The notes: a model not told the origin generated them from the letters alone. A DNA stretch of 33,329 nt from Shewanella surugensis (GCF_023284005.1 NZ_JAKIKS010000062.1:1-33329); one strand, 5' to 3'. Positions 1 to 7,865 are shown, counted from the first letter of the stretch. Numbers and translations: made by a program.

Positions 1-151
1 AGCCTGCTTGTTGCTTAGGTTTATTGGCTTTACGGGCATAAAAAGTACTGGTACTCACTTTATGTTGGCGGCAAAAATCGCCAATGGTTAAGCCACTCTC
101 GCTCTGTTGTGTTATTAATTCAATCCACTCTTCATGAGAACGTTTAGTCAT
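1..151 (-). CDS. tnpA: IS66-family accessory protein TnpA (N-terminal 50 residues, partial)
   Basis: The gene starts at 151 on the minus strand and runs off the left edge. The 50 visible residues begin MTKRSHEEWIELI and include a helix-turn-helix-like stretch (SGLTIGDFCRQHKVSTSTFYAR) typical of the small IS66 OrfA/TnpA proteins, which resemble the DNA-binding part of IS3-type OrfA. In IS66 elements TnpA acts with TnpB and the DDE transposase TnpC. The gene sits just inside the terminal repeat ending at 224, which is the expected position. Nothing in the visible part is broken; whether the rest is intact cannot be seen. Confidence 0.85.
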   Translation of the reverse strand, partial: MTKRSHEEWIELITQQSESGLTIGDFCRQHKVSTSTFYARKANKPKQQAG

Positions 152-224
152 GTTAACTCCTGATGTGATGTTAAAATAAGGGATCAATGAACGCAGTTGA
201 AGATGTACTTGCTCGGACGGTTAC
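1..224 (-). mobile_element. IS66-family insertion sequence, one end (element continues beyond the window)
   Basis: Contains the start of a TnpA-type gene read leftward. The outer border is set by a terminal inverted repeat: read inward from 224 on the minus strand the sequence begins GTAACCGTCCGAGCAAGTAC, which follows the GTAA-type ends of IS66 elements. IS66 elements usually duplicate 8 bp of target, so 225-232 (aaatgttc) is the predicted direct repeat; the other copy is outside the window. Family and border are inferred from the protein and the end sequence together. Confidence 0.8.
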
Positions 225-494
225 AAATGTTCCAAGCAAGAATGCCTTCAAGTTACTGAAGTGCTCCTCGGTAACGGCTCCATGTCTCTTGTTCTTTTTA
301 TTTTATGGAACAATTTTCTTACAAAGGTTGCGTTGAAGTGGTATTTTGTTGCTCAATATGCGAAGTGTGTAGCAGGTTTAATTCGTTAGTTCATTAAATA
401 CAGTACATTAGCAATACGTGTTCTTAATGGTCTGATGTAATGAACGCGCATGCGTACCATACAAAGGTTAGTTGTCATTGGAGTTAATCAGTTT
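225..494. other. Intergenic stretch between the IS66 end and the acetyltransferase gene
   Basis: No open frame, RNA gene or clear promoter stands out. It contains scattered AT-rich runs and the predicted 8-bp target duplication at 225-232. I looked for an integron attC-like structure, because a lone acetyltransferase between repeats can be a cassette, and did not find convincing core sites. Confidence 0.5.
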
Positions 495-1028
495 ATGCAA
501 TACAGAATTGCTAATATAAATGACTTAGAAAGTTTGGCTAAGTTGCATGCTGAAAGCTGGCGTGAATCGTATAGAGGGATATTCCCCGATAACTTTCTAG
601 ATAATGAAGTATGGGAAGAACGTCGTTCATCTTGGGCTAACCGTTTATCTAGTCCAAAGCAGAATCAACGTGTACTAATTGCGACTGAAAACAGTCAAAT
701 TTGTGGCTTCATTTGTGCGCTTGGAAATGAGAGCCCTAAATGGGGAACATTCATTGATAATTTACATGTTTCACAATCTGTACAAGGTAATGGAGTTGGC
801 AAACATTTAATGTATTTAATTTCTCAATGGGTTGACGAACTATTTGAGAATAAAGGTATATACCTTGAAGTTCTAGAAGACAATTTAAATGCTCGTAGTT
901 TTTATCATAGAATGGGTGCTAAACATCAAGAAACAAATTTATGGCAACCACCAGGTAGCGATGAAAACATTAATGATTTGTTATATGTGTGGGAAAGTAA
1001 TCATCAATTATTGCAAATAAACAAATAA
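495..1028 (+). CDS. GNAT family N-acetyltransferase
   Basis: A protein of about 177 residues with the GNAT fold: N-terminal MQYRIANINDLESLAKLHAESWRES pattern, a central strand with conserved NLHV, and the acetyl-CoA-binding signature QGNGVGKHLM, followed by LEVLEDNLNARSFYHRMGA, the usual motif B. It should transfer an acetyl group from acetyl-CoA to an amine; the substrate cannot be told from sequence. I start it at 495 rather than the upstream ATG at 450 because the domain begins there and GGAG lies 11 bases before it. The last codons and the stop lie in an 8-bp tandem repeat. It is isolated beside an IS end, which suggests acquired DNA. Confidence 0.85.
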   Translation: MQYRIANINDLESLAKLHAESWRESYRGIFPDNFLDNEVWEERRSSWANRLSSPKQNQRVLIATENSQICGFICALGNESPKWGTFIDNLHVSQSVQGNGVGKHLMYLISQWVDELFENKGIYLEVLEDNLNARSFYHRMGAKHQETNLWQPPGSDENINDLLYVWESNHQLLQINK

Positions 1029-1060
1029 ACAAATAAACAAATAAACAAATAAACAAATAA
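1014..1060 (+). repeat. Tandem repeat, unit CAAATAAA, about 5.9 copies
   Basis: Unit starts are at 1014, 1022, 1030, 1038, 1046 and 1054, with perfect copies until 1060. The stop codon of the acetyltransferase is in the second unit (TAA at 1026-1028). The period is 8, so changes in copy number would shift frame, but a stop is reached within two units, so the protein end would hardly change. Confidence 0.95.
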
Positions 1061-1441
1061 CAAGACGATGGCGTCAATCGCTAATTTCACGCTTTTGGCG
1101 CTTCCCACAAACCCCCCTCTCTTAGCATTGAATTTTAAATCACAACCATCTTCCCGATACAGGCCTTAATTTCAGATCATAAGTGCGACTTTCCTAGGTT
1201 TTCCTATAGTCACTAATCGCTGATAAGTTGACTTAAAAATAGGATTAGATTGTATGGCGACATCATTCCCAACATTGCTTAATATCCCAACGAATCAAGC
1301 TGAAGCGTTTATACAAGGTGAATACCAATGGCTTTGAAAGTGTGTATTGTTGAGACCACCCAATTGGATGAACAGTGACATCTCTGTTTTTGTTTGCTTT
1401 TCACAAGTGTGTTTATTTTTATTAAAAATAGTGATGTCAAA
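1061..1441. other. Gene-free region between the acetyltransferase and nrdG
   Basis: No gene of normal size is supported. A 27-codon frame starts at 1254 and ends at 1338; it has no recognisable domain and I do not call it a gene. The rest is AT-rich, and the regulatory sites for nrdG lie just after it. Confidence 0.5.
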
Positions 1442-1455
1442 TTGATTTAAGTCAA
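1442..1455 (+). promoter_or_regulatory. FNR-like binding site upstream of nrdG
   Basis: TTGATTTAAGTCAA matches the FNR consensus TTGAT-N4-ATCAA at 9 of 10 defined bases. FNR activates many anaerobic genes, including class III ribonucleotide reductase genes, which agrees with the genes that follow. Its centre is about 50 bp upstream of the expected transcription start, which is not the classic -41.5, so the promoter arrangement is uncertain. Confidence 0.65.
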
Positions 1456-1472
1456 GTACGAATTAGGTATGC

Positions 1473-1488
1473 ATACTATATATTGTGC
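1473..1488 (+). promoter_or_regulatory. NrdR box 1
   Basis: ATACTATATATTGTGC matches the 16-bp NrdR consensus (ACACWATATWTWGTGT) closely. NrdR is the ATP/dATP-sensing repressor of ribonucleotide reductase genes and binds pairs of boxes about three helical turns apart; box 2 is 31 bp downstream. Confidence 0.85.
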
Positions 1489-1489
1489 C

Positions 1490-1495
1490 TATAAT
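1490..1495 (+). promoter_or_regulatory. -10 element of the nrdG promoter
   Basis: A perfect TATAAT lies between the two NrdR boxes, so a bound repressor would cover the promoter. The predicted transcription start is near 1502. No good -35 is visible, as expected if an activator such as FNR is needed. Confidence 0.7.
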
Positions 1496-1503
1496 TTATT
1501 TCG

Positions 1504-1519
1504 ACACAATATATAGAGT
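1504..1519 (+). promoter_or_regulatory. NrdR box 2
   Basis: ACACAATATATAGAGT is the second NrdR box, spaced 31 bp from the first (start to start) and ending three bases before the nrdG start codon. Confidence 0.85.
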
Positions 1520-1522
1520 TCT

Positions 1523-1993
1523 ATGTTCAATTGCACCATACCCAGTATTGTTTTTCAAGAAGTCCCCAACCAAGTCAGCTTATGTTTTTGCATAACAGGT
1601 TGCCAAATTGGCTGCAAGGGTTGCCATAGTCCTGAACTTTGGCAAGAGACACATGGACACCCACTAACAAATCAAACATTTACAGATCTATTGACCCAAT
1701 ATCAGGGGCTGATCACTTGTGTTCTTTTTTTTGGGGGGGAGTGGGCTCCGTTGCCGCTTATAGAAAAACTAGTTATTGCAAAAGAGCATGGTTTGCTCAC
1801 TTGCTTGTACTCAGGAGAAGAGGTTGTTGCTCCACAGATCATCCAACATCTCAATTTCTTAAAAACAGGATCATGGCAGCAAGAAAAGGGAGGGTTAGAC
1901 AATCCAAAAACGAATCAAAAATTTATTGATGTACAAACAGGAAAAAACTTAACTCATTTATTTTGTTCGGGAGAACAGCATGCTGCGACTTAA
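1523..1993 (+). CDS. nrdG: Anaerobic ribonucleotide reductase activating protein (radical SAM)
   Basis: A 156-residue radical SAM enzyme. C27, C31 and C34 form the CX3CX2C motif (GCQIGCKGCHS) that holds the 4Fe-4S cluster used to cleave S-adenosylmethionine, and FFGGEW at 69-74 is the glycine-rich SAM-binding motif. Its role is to put the glycyl radical on NrdD. It comes before nrdD, the reverse of the E. coli order, and its last 14 bases overlap nrdD, so the two are co-translated. FNR and NrdR sites precede it. A run of eight T then seven G at 1725-1739 inside the gene is a slippage-prone tract, but the frame here is open throughout. Confidence 0.93.
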   Translation: MFNCTIPSIVFQEVPNQVSLCFCITGCQIGCKGCHSPELWQETHGHPLTNQTFTDLLTQYQGLITCVLFFGGEWAPLPLIEKLVIAKEHGLLTCLYSGEEVVAPQIIQHLNFLKTGSWQQEKGGLDNPKTNQKFIDVQTGKNLTHLFCSGEQHAAT

Positions 1994-3755
1994 TTCAAAT
2001 CAAATCCGTGAAAAAATCAATTTTATCAGTCAATATTTTGCTGCCAACAATGCTGCCGAATCGTCAAAAATGGATGCGAATGCCAATGTCACTCATAAGA
2101 ATATTGCAACTCTCGAAGCTGAATTACTCAAAGATTGTTATATTCAAATCAATAGAGGGTTAGTGAAGAATAAAATTACTGAGATATTTGATCATGATTT
2201 AGCATTAGAATACGAACGGCAAGTCGAAGCACATGAAATTTATGTTCATGATGAAACCAGTATCAAGCCTTATTGCACCTCTATTAGTATGTATCCGTTT
2301 TTGCTTGATGGGTTAACCAAGCTTGGAGGAGAATCAAAGGCCCCGCAGCATCTTGCCTCATTTTGTGGATCATTTGTTAATTTGGTATTTGCGATATCAG
2401 CTCAATTCGCTGGCGCGGTAGCCACCGTTGAATTTTTGACTTATTTTGATTATTTTGCCCGTAAAGAATTAGGGATAAATTATTTAACTACGCATCAAGA
2501 TATGATTAAAAACCATCTGCAGCATGTCATTTATGCCATTAACCAACCAGCAGCAGCTAGAGGATATCAGAGTGTGTTTTGGAATATATCACTTTTCGAT
2601 CAACATTATTTTGATTCTATGTTTGCTCAGTTTGTTTTTCCTGACTTAAGTCATCCTAGTTGGGCGAGCGTTGATAAACTGCAATCTTTTGTTCTAAGCT
2701 GGCTGAATAAAGAAAGAGAGCAAGCCATACTCACCTTCCCAGTTGTTACCGCTGCGATGCTAACGGAAAATAATCGTTGTAAAGATGAAACATTTGCCAA
2801 AATGTTGGCCAGTGAATTAGCCAATGGCAACTCCTTTTTTATTTATCAATCAGACAGTGCAGATTCCTTAGCCTCCTGTTGTCGACTGCGTAATGAAATA
2901 ACCGATAATACTTTTTCTTACACCTTAGGTGCAGGTGGTGTGGCGACAGGCTCGATTAATGTTATTACCTTGAATATGAATCGTTTGGTTCAAAATAAAG
3001 CTGATCTTGCCACCGAAATAAACAAAATTCAAAAATATCAAGTGGCCTATCGTCGTTTAATGGAAGACTACTTAGCCCAAGGTGCGCTGTCAGTTTATGA
3101 TGCGGGTTTTATTAGCTTAGATAAACAGTTTCTCACTATTGGTATTAATGGCATGGTTGAAGCTGCTGAATTTATTGGCCTTAATGCTAACAATAATGAA
3201 AATTACAAACGGTTTGTTTCTGAGCAATTGAGCATAATCTATCAGGCTAATCAGCAAGCTCGAAAAGAGTATGGTTATTTATTCAATACTGAGTTTGTTC
3301 CTGCTGAAAATCTAGGCGTCAAAAATGCTAAATGGGATAGAAGTGATGGGTATATTGTTAATCGTGATTGTTACAATTCTTACTTTTATATTGTTGAAGA
3401 TGATGAGATTAATCATTTAGACAAATTCATATTACATGGGAAAGACGTGACACAATATTTAGATGGAGGCTCTGCTTTGCATCTCAATCTGGCAGAAAAA
3501 CTGACCACAGAAAATTATCTAAATTTGTTCAATATTTCAGCCAAAACGGGCTGTAACTACTTTTGTATTAATGTAAAGCTTACCGTCTGTAATCATTGTG
3601 AACATATTGATAAACAGACGCTTTATCATTGCCCACAATGCCAGAGTCATGATGTTGATCATGCGACTCGTGTGATTGGCTATTTAAAACGTGTATCTGC
3701 TTTCAGTTTGGCTAGGCAAAAAGAACAGTCTCTGAGGCATTATCACCGTACCTAA
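1980..3755 (+). CDS. nrdD: Class III (anaerobic) ribonucleoside-triphosphate reductase, short form without ATP-cone
   Basis: A 591-residue glycyl-radical enzyme that reduces ribonucleotides to deoxyribonucleotides without oxygen. Visible features: C99 and the CCRLRN segment at 300-305 as candidate active-site cysteines, GAGGVATGSINVITLN in the barrel at 318-332, two CXXC pairs at 537/540 and 551/554 (structural zinc site), and the radical loop RVIGYL with G567. Most relatives have cysteine where I566 stands. It is shorter than E. coli NrdD (about 710) because it lacks the N-terminal ATP-cone, so overall dATP control is probably absent. This form may take electrons from a thioredoxin-type protein rather than formate; sequence alone does not decide. 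Start ATG at 1980 follows GGGAG and overlaps nrdG. Confidence 0.93.
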   Translation: MLRLNSNQIREKINFISQYFAANNAAESSKMDANANVTHKNIATLEAELLKDCYIQINRGLVKNKITEIFDHDLALEYERQVEAHEIYVHDETSIKPYCTSISMYPFLLDGLTKLGGESKAPQHLASFCGSFVNLVFAISAQFAGAVATVEFLTYFDYFARKELGINYLTTHQDMIKNHLQHVIYAINQPAAARGYQSVFWNISLFDQHYFDSMFAQFVFPDLSHPSWASVDKLQSFVLSWLNKEREQAILTFPVVTAAMLTENNRCKDETFAKMLASELANGNSFFIYQSDSADSLASCCRLRNEITDNTFSYTLGAGGVATGSINVITLNMNRLVQNKADLATEINKIQKYQVAYRRLMEDYLAQGALSVYDAGFISLDKQFLTIGINGMVEAAEFIGLNANNNENYKRFVSEQLSIIYQANQQARKEYGYLFNTEFVPAENLGVKNAKWDRSDGYIVNRDCYNSYFYIVEDDEINHLDKFILHGKDVTQYLDGGSALHLNLAEKLTTENYLNLFNISAKTGCNYFCINVKLTVCNHCEHIDKQTLYHCPQCQSHDVDHATRVIGYLKRVSAFSLARQKEQSLRHYHRT

Positions 3756-4310
3756 TTAGTCGTCTAGTGGATAACGGTTTGCGAGTGACCAGCTTTTAAG
3801 AATGGGATATTCGACTCCGTGCTCTCCTGAATAAGACTCAAATAGGTGTAATTTATTCGGTCTGAGTATAAGAGGCTGATAGGTGATATTTTGAATGAGT
3901 GTTTCCATAGCCAGTTTGGCCTTACGGCATAGCGTCATATGTGGGGTGTATGGGTATTCGCTTTGATGTAAGTTTAGGTTTTTCGCAATCAATTGAGTGT
4001 TATTGGCTAATTGGATTAAGTTTGCGTCATTGGTCATACCTTTTAAACAACATATCTTCGGCTTCTTCCAGTAGGCCAGTTCGTTCAACGTTACTTCGAA
4101 TGTTGGTTTTTTAAGGATTGTGATCTGTTGACTGAGCATAGTTAGCTGATGTGGGCTGATCCCGCCCAAAAAAGCCAAGGTCATGTGTAAGTTGGCTTTG
4201 GGGATTAACCTCACATTATCCGGTAACTGGCTCTGGATAAGTGATACCATTTGAGCTTGTTGCTCGGTTAATGAAAATCCAAGAAAGACGCGTTTATTTT
4301 GTGAGTTCAT
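3756..4310 (-). CDS. thpR: RNA 2',3'-cyclic phosphodiesterase (LigT/2H family)
   Basis: A 184-residue member of the 2H phosphoesterase family. Both catalytic HXT motifs are present: H42-M-T44 in NLHMTLAFLG and H124-M-T126 in TPHMTLCRK. The family opens 2',3'-cyclic phosphates on RNA (and can ligate tRNA halves in vitro). It converges with nrdD with no gap: the two stop codons are adjacent (3753-3755 and 3756-3758). Length and N-terminal start (MNSQNKRVFLGFSL) fit the family. No terminator is seen between the convergent genes. Confidence 0.9.
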   Translation of the reverse strand: MNSQNKRVFLGFSLTEQQAQMVSLIQSQLPDNVRLIPKANLHMTLAFLGGISPHQLTMLSQQITILKKPTFEVTLNELAYWKKPKICCLKGMTNDANLIQLANNTQLIAKNLNLHQSEYPYTPHMTLCRKAKLAMETLIQNITYQPLILRPNKLHLFESYSGEHGVEYPILKSWSLANRYPLDD

Positions 4311-4416
4311 TGGCTTTCCATTAATAGCCCCTAAATTGGTATTATTCTATCACTTCTTTTATGTGGCTGCCTTTAGGTATGATATAGATCGCTAAGGGCT
4401 TTTCTTTAAGCATAGA

Positions 4417-5124
4417 TTACCAATTCGGCTCTTGAAAAATGGCAGTTGAAGAGCGAGGATCGAGCATGATGGCTGCAAGAGCGGCTTTAGGTTGATCCAG
4501 TGGGATCCAAATGTCTTCTGTTGTGATAGGTGTTTTTTGGATTTTTCCCATTAATGTTAGACTGACAAAATCACGAATACCAGGCTTATGCTCTGTGGAT
4601 ATGTTGATATCTTCTGCAAATAAGGCTTCTAATGTGAGGGCGTGGTTTTCTTTGGGGTTGCTGTATTGAATATGATGGTGTCCTAGCCATTGTTTAAAGC
4701 GCGATTGATGTTTATTAATGACATAGGCTTTAGGTAAGGGAATTTTCTTTTACTGCCTGATGCGATTTCCTTGAGCAATATTTGCATGGCCTCTGCAGCT
4801 GAAGGCTCATTGCCGTGTTGTGAAGCGACTAGCATGATGGTGAGATTTTGAGGATAGGCTTGGCCATTTTTAAGAAATTGGGGGCTATTTTGAAAGACGG
4901 ACAGCGTAGATAGGGCGCTTTCCTGCCAATATGCCTAGCTGTACCAGATAAGTGATTTTACTTTGTTTTACAATCTGTTGTAAATAAATATTAATTGCTT
5001 TTGACGTTGGTAGCGCTGATTGCGAGCTAGATTCAAATGGCGTAGGGAGCGAAGCTGTTGTTTTGGCGGAAACGTTGATGCTAACAACATAAAAAAGGCA
5101 ACAGAAGATTGCGTAGGCTTTCAT
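4417..5124 (-). pseudogene. M14-family zinc carboxypeptidase, secreted; frameshifted with internal deletion
   Basis: The minus strand reads as three pieces in different frames. The first starts at 5124 (MKAYAIFCCLFYVVSINVSA, a signal peptide; AAGGATG precedes it) and ends near 4885 with the M14-like YLVQLGILAGKRPIYAVRLS. A frameshift then continues SPQFLKNGQAYPQNLTIMLVASQHGNEPSAAEA, where H and E of HGNE (4806-4817) are the first two zinc ligands. A second break near 4740-4750 joins to a C-terminal piece (PLPKAYVINKHQSRFKQWL to STAIFQEPNW, stop at 4417). About 236 codons remain, and the segment with the third zinc ligand and catalytic glutamate appears deleted. It cannot make an active enzyme. 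Confidence 0.8.
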
Positions 5125-5279
5125 ATGACATCCTTTCATCAGGGTTAAGATGATAGAGAGGCAAGTGCTTTTATTATAGAAGAACAAAATACTGTTGGAT
5201 GAGTAGCCAAGAACACGGTGTTTCTTGGCTATCGTTTAGTTGAGGGTATTATTCAAATTTAAGTCTAAAATAATAGGTG

Positions 5280-7274
5280 TTAAAAAGTATAATCGATTTT
5301 GATCCAAGCAGTGCGGCCAGGTTCATTCACTTGAAACATCGGCTCGCTTTCTGGTGCATCATTTTTGGCACCAGAGCGACTAATATGTTCAGCATAAGTG
5401 CTATTCAGTAGGTTTTCGATACCTAAACTGACCAGAATGCCTAAATCATGTTGCCAACTCATATTGAGTGCTAAGGTGTTAAAGGCATGGCTTTGGCTCA
5501 AGTCTTGTCCTGCAATATTGCCTTCACCTAGTGCGATCCTATTTTGTGATGCAACCACGCGCCATAATGCACCAGCTGTCCAAGCTTGGTATTGATAGTT
5601 AAGTGAAAACTTAGCTTCTAATGGGGATATTTGGCCAAGGGCTGTGTGTTCTGTATCATTACGGCCATGACTGTAACTGATACTGCTCTGTGTTGACCAA
5701 TGAGGGGTAAACAAGTAGCTCATATCGAGTTCGCCGCCCCAAACGGAGGCATCAATATTATATGCCGTCGTTTTTTCTGTATTGGTATTAATAAGAATAT
5801 AATCTTCAACGTGACTATAAAACAATGATGTAGAGATGCCTATTTCACCTTGGTAAATCCAGCCTATATCAATTTGGGTATTTTTTTCAGGTTTTAAATT
5901 AAACGCTTTATGGTTGAGATCGTCTGGCGAGGCCTTCATTATCTCCCAATAATCAGGGACCCTTTGCGCATGACCTATGCCGATATAATACAGAGCTTGC
6001 TGTATTGGCAGCTCATAGCGAAGATAGCCACTGGTTAAATCATCAGTCCGTTGTCCAGTTTGGCCGATAAAGAGTTCAGTATTCCAGTGATCAAATCGTA
6101 AACCTGATACGACTTTTCCAGTCGATAACGAGTAAGTTAATTCACTCAACATCGCACTATTGTTGTAATGCAGATTATCTCGAAAAGGTTTAGCGAGTAA
6201 GTCACTTAGGCCTTGATCTTGAGTTTTATCAATATAACGTCCTTTGTGCTGGCTTTGCATATAGTCCAGTCCCAAAGTGAGTTCGATGTCTGAACTTGGG
6301 CTGAGCTCAAACCAGATATGTCCACCGGCAGTACTACGGCGAACATTGGCACCAGCATTTACCCCTTGGTCAAATTGGTCCATGATGTGATTATTATGGT
6401 TACTATAGGCTTGTAACTCTATTCTCTTTAATAGTTGGAGATCTACATCAAATTGAGTCAGTAAGCTTATATTTTCATTTTTAATCTCTCGTGCTTGATT
6501 TGCTCTATCGGCATATTGGGCTTCACCATTTGAATGTCCATAAGCCAGCTCGATCACACTGTCTTGCGTGGGTGTCCAGCCGAGTGCAACATTAGCATTA
6601 TTGCGATTGTAACTGGATTGCACTCTATTGCCTCGACCATCTTTATAATCACCACTATGAGATTGATTGGCATCAAGATTTAAATAACCTTGTGAGCTGC
6701 CAGCTTTTAATGCAGCAACATAATCTCGACGTGAAAAACTGCCTACAGTGGTACTTGCACGCCCTTCAATATCGGTGTCAGTAAAAGCATGACGTTCCTT
6801 TTCAAATAACACTGTGCCTGCAGAGCCTACAGGGCCATATTTAACCGTTTGCGGGCCTTTTATGACAGTAATACTGGAGTAGGCTTCTGGATAAATATAG
6901 GCCGTTGGTGGGTCCATACGGCCACCACAAGTACCGTATACGTGTTGACTATCGTCAACAATACTTAAGCGAGATCCCCCCATTCCACGTAGGGAAGGAT
7001 CACCGCCAGCGCCACCTTTTCGACCCACATTAAAACCGGGTATGGTTTTAAGGTATCCAGCGCCATCATAAGCGGGTAATGGCAGCCTTGGTTTTTTCGG
7101 ATCGGTGCTGACTTTTATCGGTTCAAGCATGCGATCGCTAGTGATGATCATATGTTCATCAAAGGTAATGTCATTATTGTTCTTGTTTTGAGCATTAGCG
7201 AACACTAATCCAAAAGGACTCAGGCTAAAGACTAAAATAATAGCGGTACACGATGGGGGCTGTTGGAACGTCAT
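5280..7274 (-). CDS. oprC: TonB-dependent copper receptor, OprC/NosA type
   Basis: A 664-residue outer-membrane receptor: signal peptide to about residue 26, a TonB-box-like stretch near 39-47 (DEHMIITSD), a plug with GDPSLRGMGGSRLSIVDD and VIKGPQTVKYGP, then a beta-barrel ending in ...WIKIDYTF with terminal phenylalanine. The plug motif CGGRMDPPTAYI (C116, M120) and NHIM in the barrel (H296, M298) match the CXXXM and HXM copper ligands reported for Pseudomonas OprC, which I recall as C143/M147 and H323/M325: the spacing of 180 between the pairs is the same. It should import copper. It stands alone and is divergent from the aminopeptidase gene. Confidence 0.9.
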   Translation of the reverse strand: MTFQQPPSCTAIILVFSLSPFGLVFANAQNKNNNDITFDEHMIITSDRMLEPIKVSTDPKKPRLPLPAYDGAGYLKTIPGFNVGRKGGAGGDPSLRGMGGSRLSIVDDSQHVYGTCGGRMDPPTAYIYPEAYSSITVIKGPQTVKYGPVGSAGTVLFEKERHAFTDTDIEGRASTTVGSFSRRDYVAALKAGSSQGYLNLDANQSHSGDYKDGRGNRVQSSYNRNNANVALGWTPTQDSVIELAYGHSNGEAQYADRANQAREIKNENISLLTQFDVDLQLLKRIELQAYSNHNNHIMDQFDQGVNAGANVRRSTAGGHIWFELSPSSDIELTLGLDYMQSQHKGRYIDKTQDQGLSDLLAKPFRDNLHYNNSAMLSELTYSLSTGKVVSGLRFDHWNTELFIGQTGQRTDDLTSGYLRYELPIQQALYYIGIGHAQRVPDYWEIMKASPDDLNHKAFNLKPEKNTQIDIGWIYQGEIGISTSLFYSHVEDYILINTNTEKTTAYNIDASVWGGELDMSYLFTPHWSTQSSISYSHGRNDTEHTALGQISPLEAKFSLNYQYQAWTAGALWRVVASQNRIALGEGNIAGQDLSQSHAFNTLALNMSWQHDLGILVSLGIENLLNSTYAEHISRSGAKNDAPESEPMFQVNEPGRTAWIKIDYTF

Positions 7275-7387
7275 GATAACTCTGTCTTGTCATTGAGCTG
7301 CGCATTTTCATTAAACTTAAAACAAGGTCAAACCCTAAAGTCTTTAATGCGACAATGGGTCACACTTGATAGTGATGTTGATCACGT

Positions 7388-7403
7388 TGTGACTTTTGTC
7401 TCA
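7388..7403. promoter_or_regulatory. Possible CRP site
   Basis: TGTGACTTTTGTCTCA matches TGTGA-N6-TCACA at 9 of 10 positions. It lies 114 bp before the oprC start and 460 bp before the aminopeptidase start. One imperfect site is weak evidence. Confidence 0.35.
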
Positions 7404-7616
7404 CTTAGATATTAGTGGTGGTTTCGGTGTTGCTAAGAGTGAAGGGATAATTTCATTTTTTATTTTGTAGATTTTTCTTTTAGGTAAAGCAATTTAGTTA
7501 ACGCTAAATTAGTGTTATCGAATTGTTATATGTCTATACTGTGATTGGCAATATGCTGATTGCATCATCATCAGCAAATTCGTTATAAAGACCTTATCTC
7601 GGTTTAAGCCGTGCCG

Positions 7617-7699
7617 CTTGATATCACTATTTAGCCCCTATCAGTGTTGAGACCTCAAGTAATAGCCTGCTATTACGGATGAAATCCCGTCTTGATATC
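7617..7699 (+). other. Candidate structured leader RNA upstream of the aminopeptidase
   Basis: Two hairpins lie side by side: TAATAG-CCTG-CTATTA (7660-7675) and GGAT-GAA-ATCC (7677-7687). They are enclosed by TCAAG (7655-7659) pairing with CTTGA (7691-7695), giving a three-way junction. CTTGATATC occurs twice, at 7617 and 7691, so TCAAG could pair with either copy but not both. No known riboswitch motif was recognised. Confidence 0.3.
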
Positions 7700-7865
7700 G
7701 ATAAAAATTTTCGGTACTAAGCATGGCTTTAAAGTGATAATTTCTAGTTAACTATTTTATTTTAAATGATTTATTAAATAAGGTTGTCAGTCTAACAGAT
7801 ACTCATTATCTCGAGTTCAGGTTAAAAAAGGACAGTTAATCAAAAAAATTGAAAGGAAAATAAAA

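Larger units (their letters stand above)
7275..7865. other. Divergent intergenic region between oprC and the aminopeptidase gene
   Basis: 591 bp without a gene. It holds a CRP-like site at 7388-7403 and, nearer the aminopeptidase, a stretch at 7617-7699 that could form RNA structure (see separate entries). GAAAGGAAAAT at 7850-7860 is the ribosome binding site of the aminopeptidase. The length suggests a long 5' leader for that gene. Confidence 0.6.

Noticed and set aside
225..1140. Integron cassette with attC sites around the acetyltransferase gene
   Set aside because: No paired core sites (RYYYAAC with GTTRRRY) with inverted arms were found on either side; only simple repeats.
1254..1337. 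27-codon frame (MATSFPTLLN...) before nrdG
   Set aside because: Too short, no recognisable domain and no supporting context.
7370..7395. FNR-like sequence TTGATCACGTTG before oprC
   Set aside because: Only one half matches; the second half site is absent.
7655..7695. Hammerhead ribozyme or GEMM c-di-GMP riboswitch
   Set aside because: The core sequences CTGATGA/GAAA and the GEMM conserved loops are missing.
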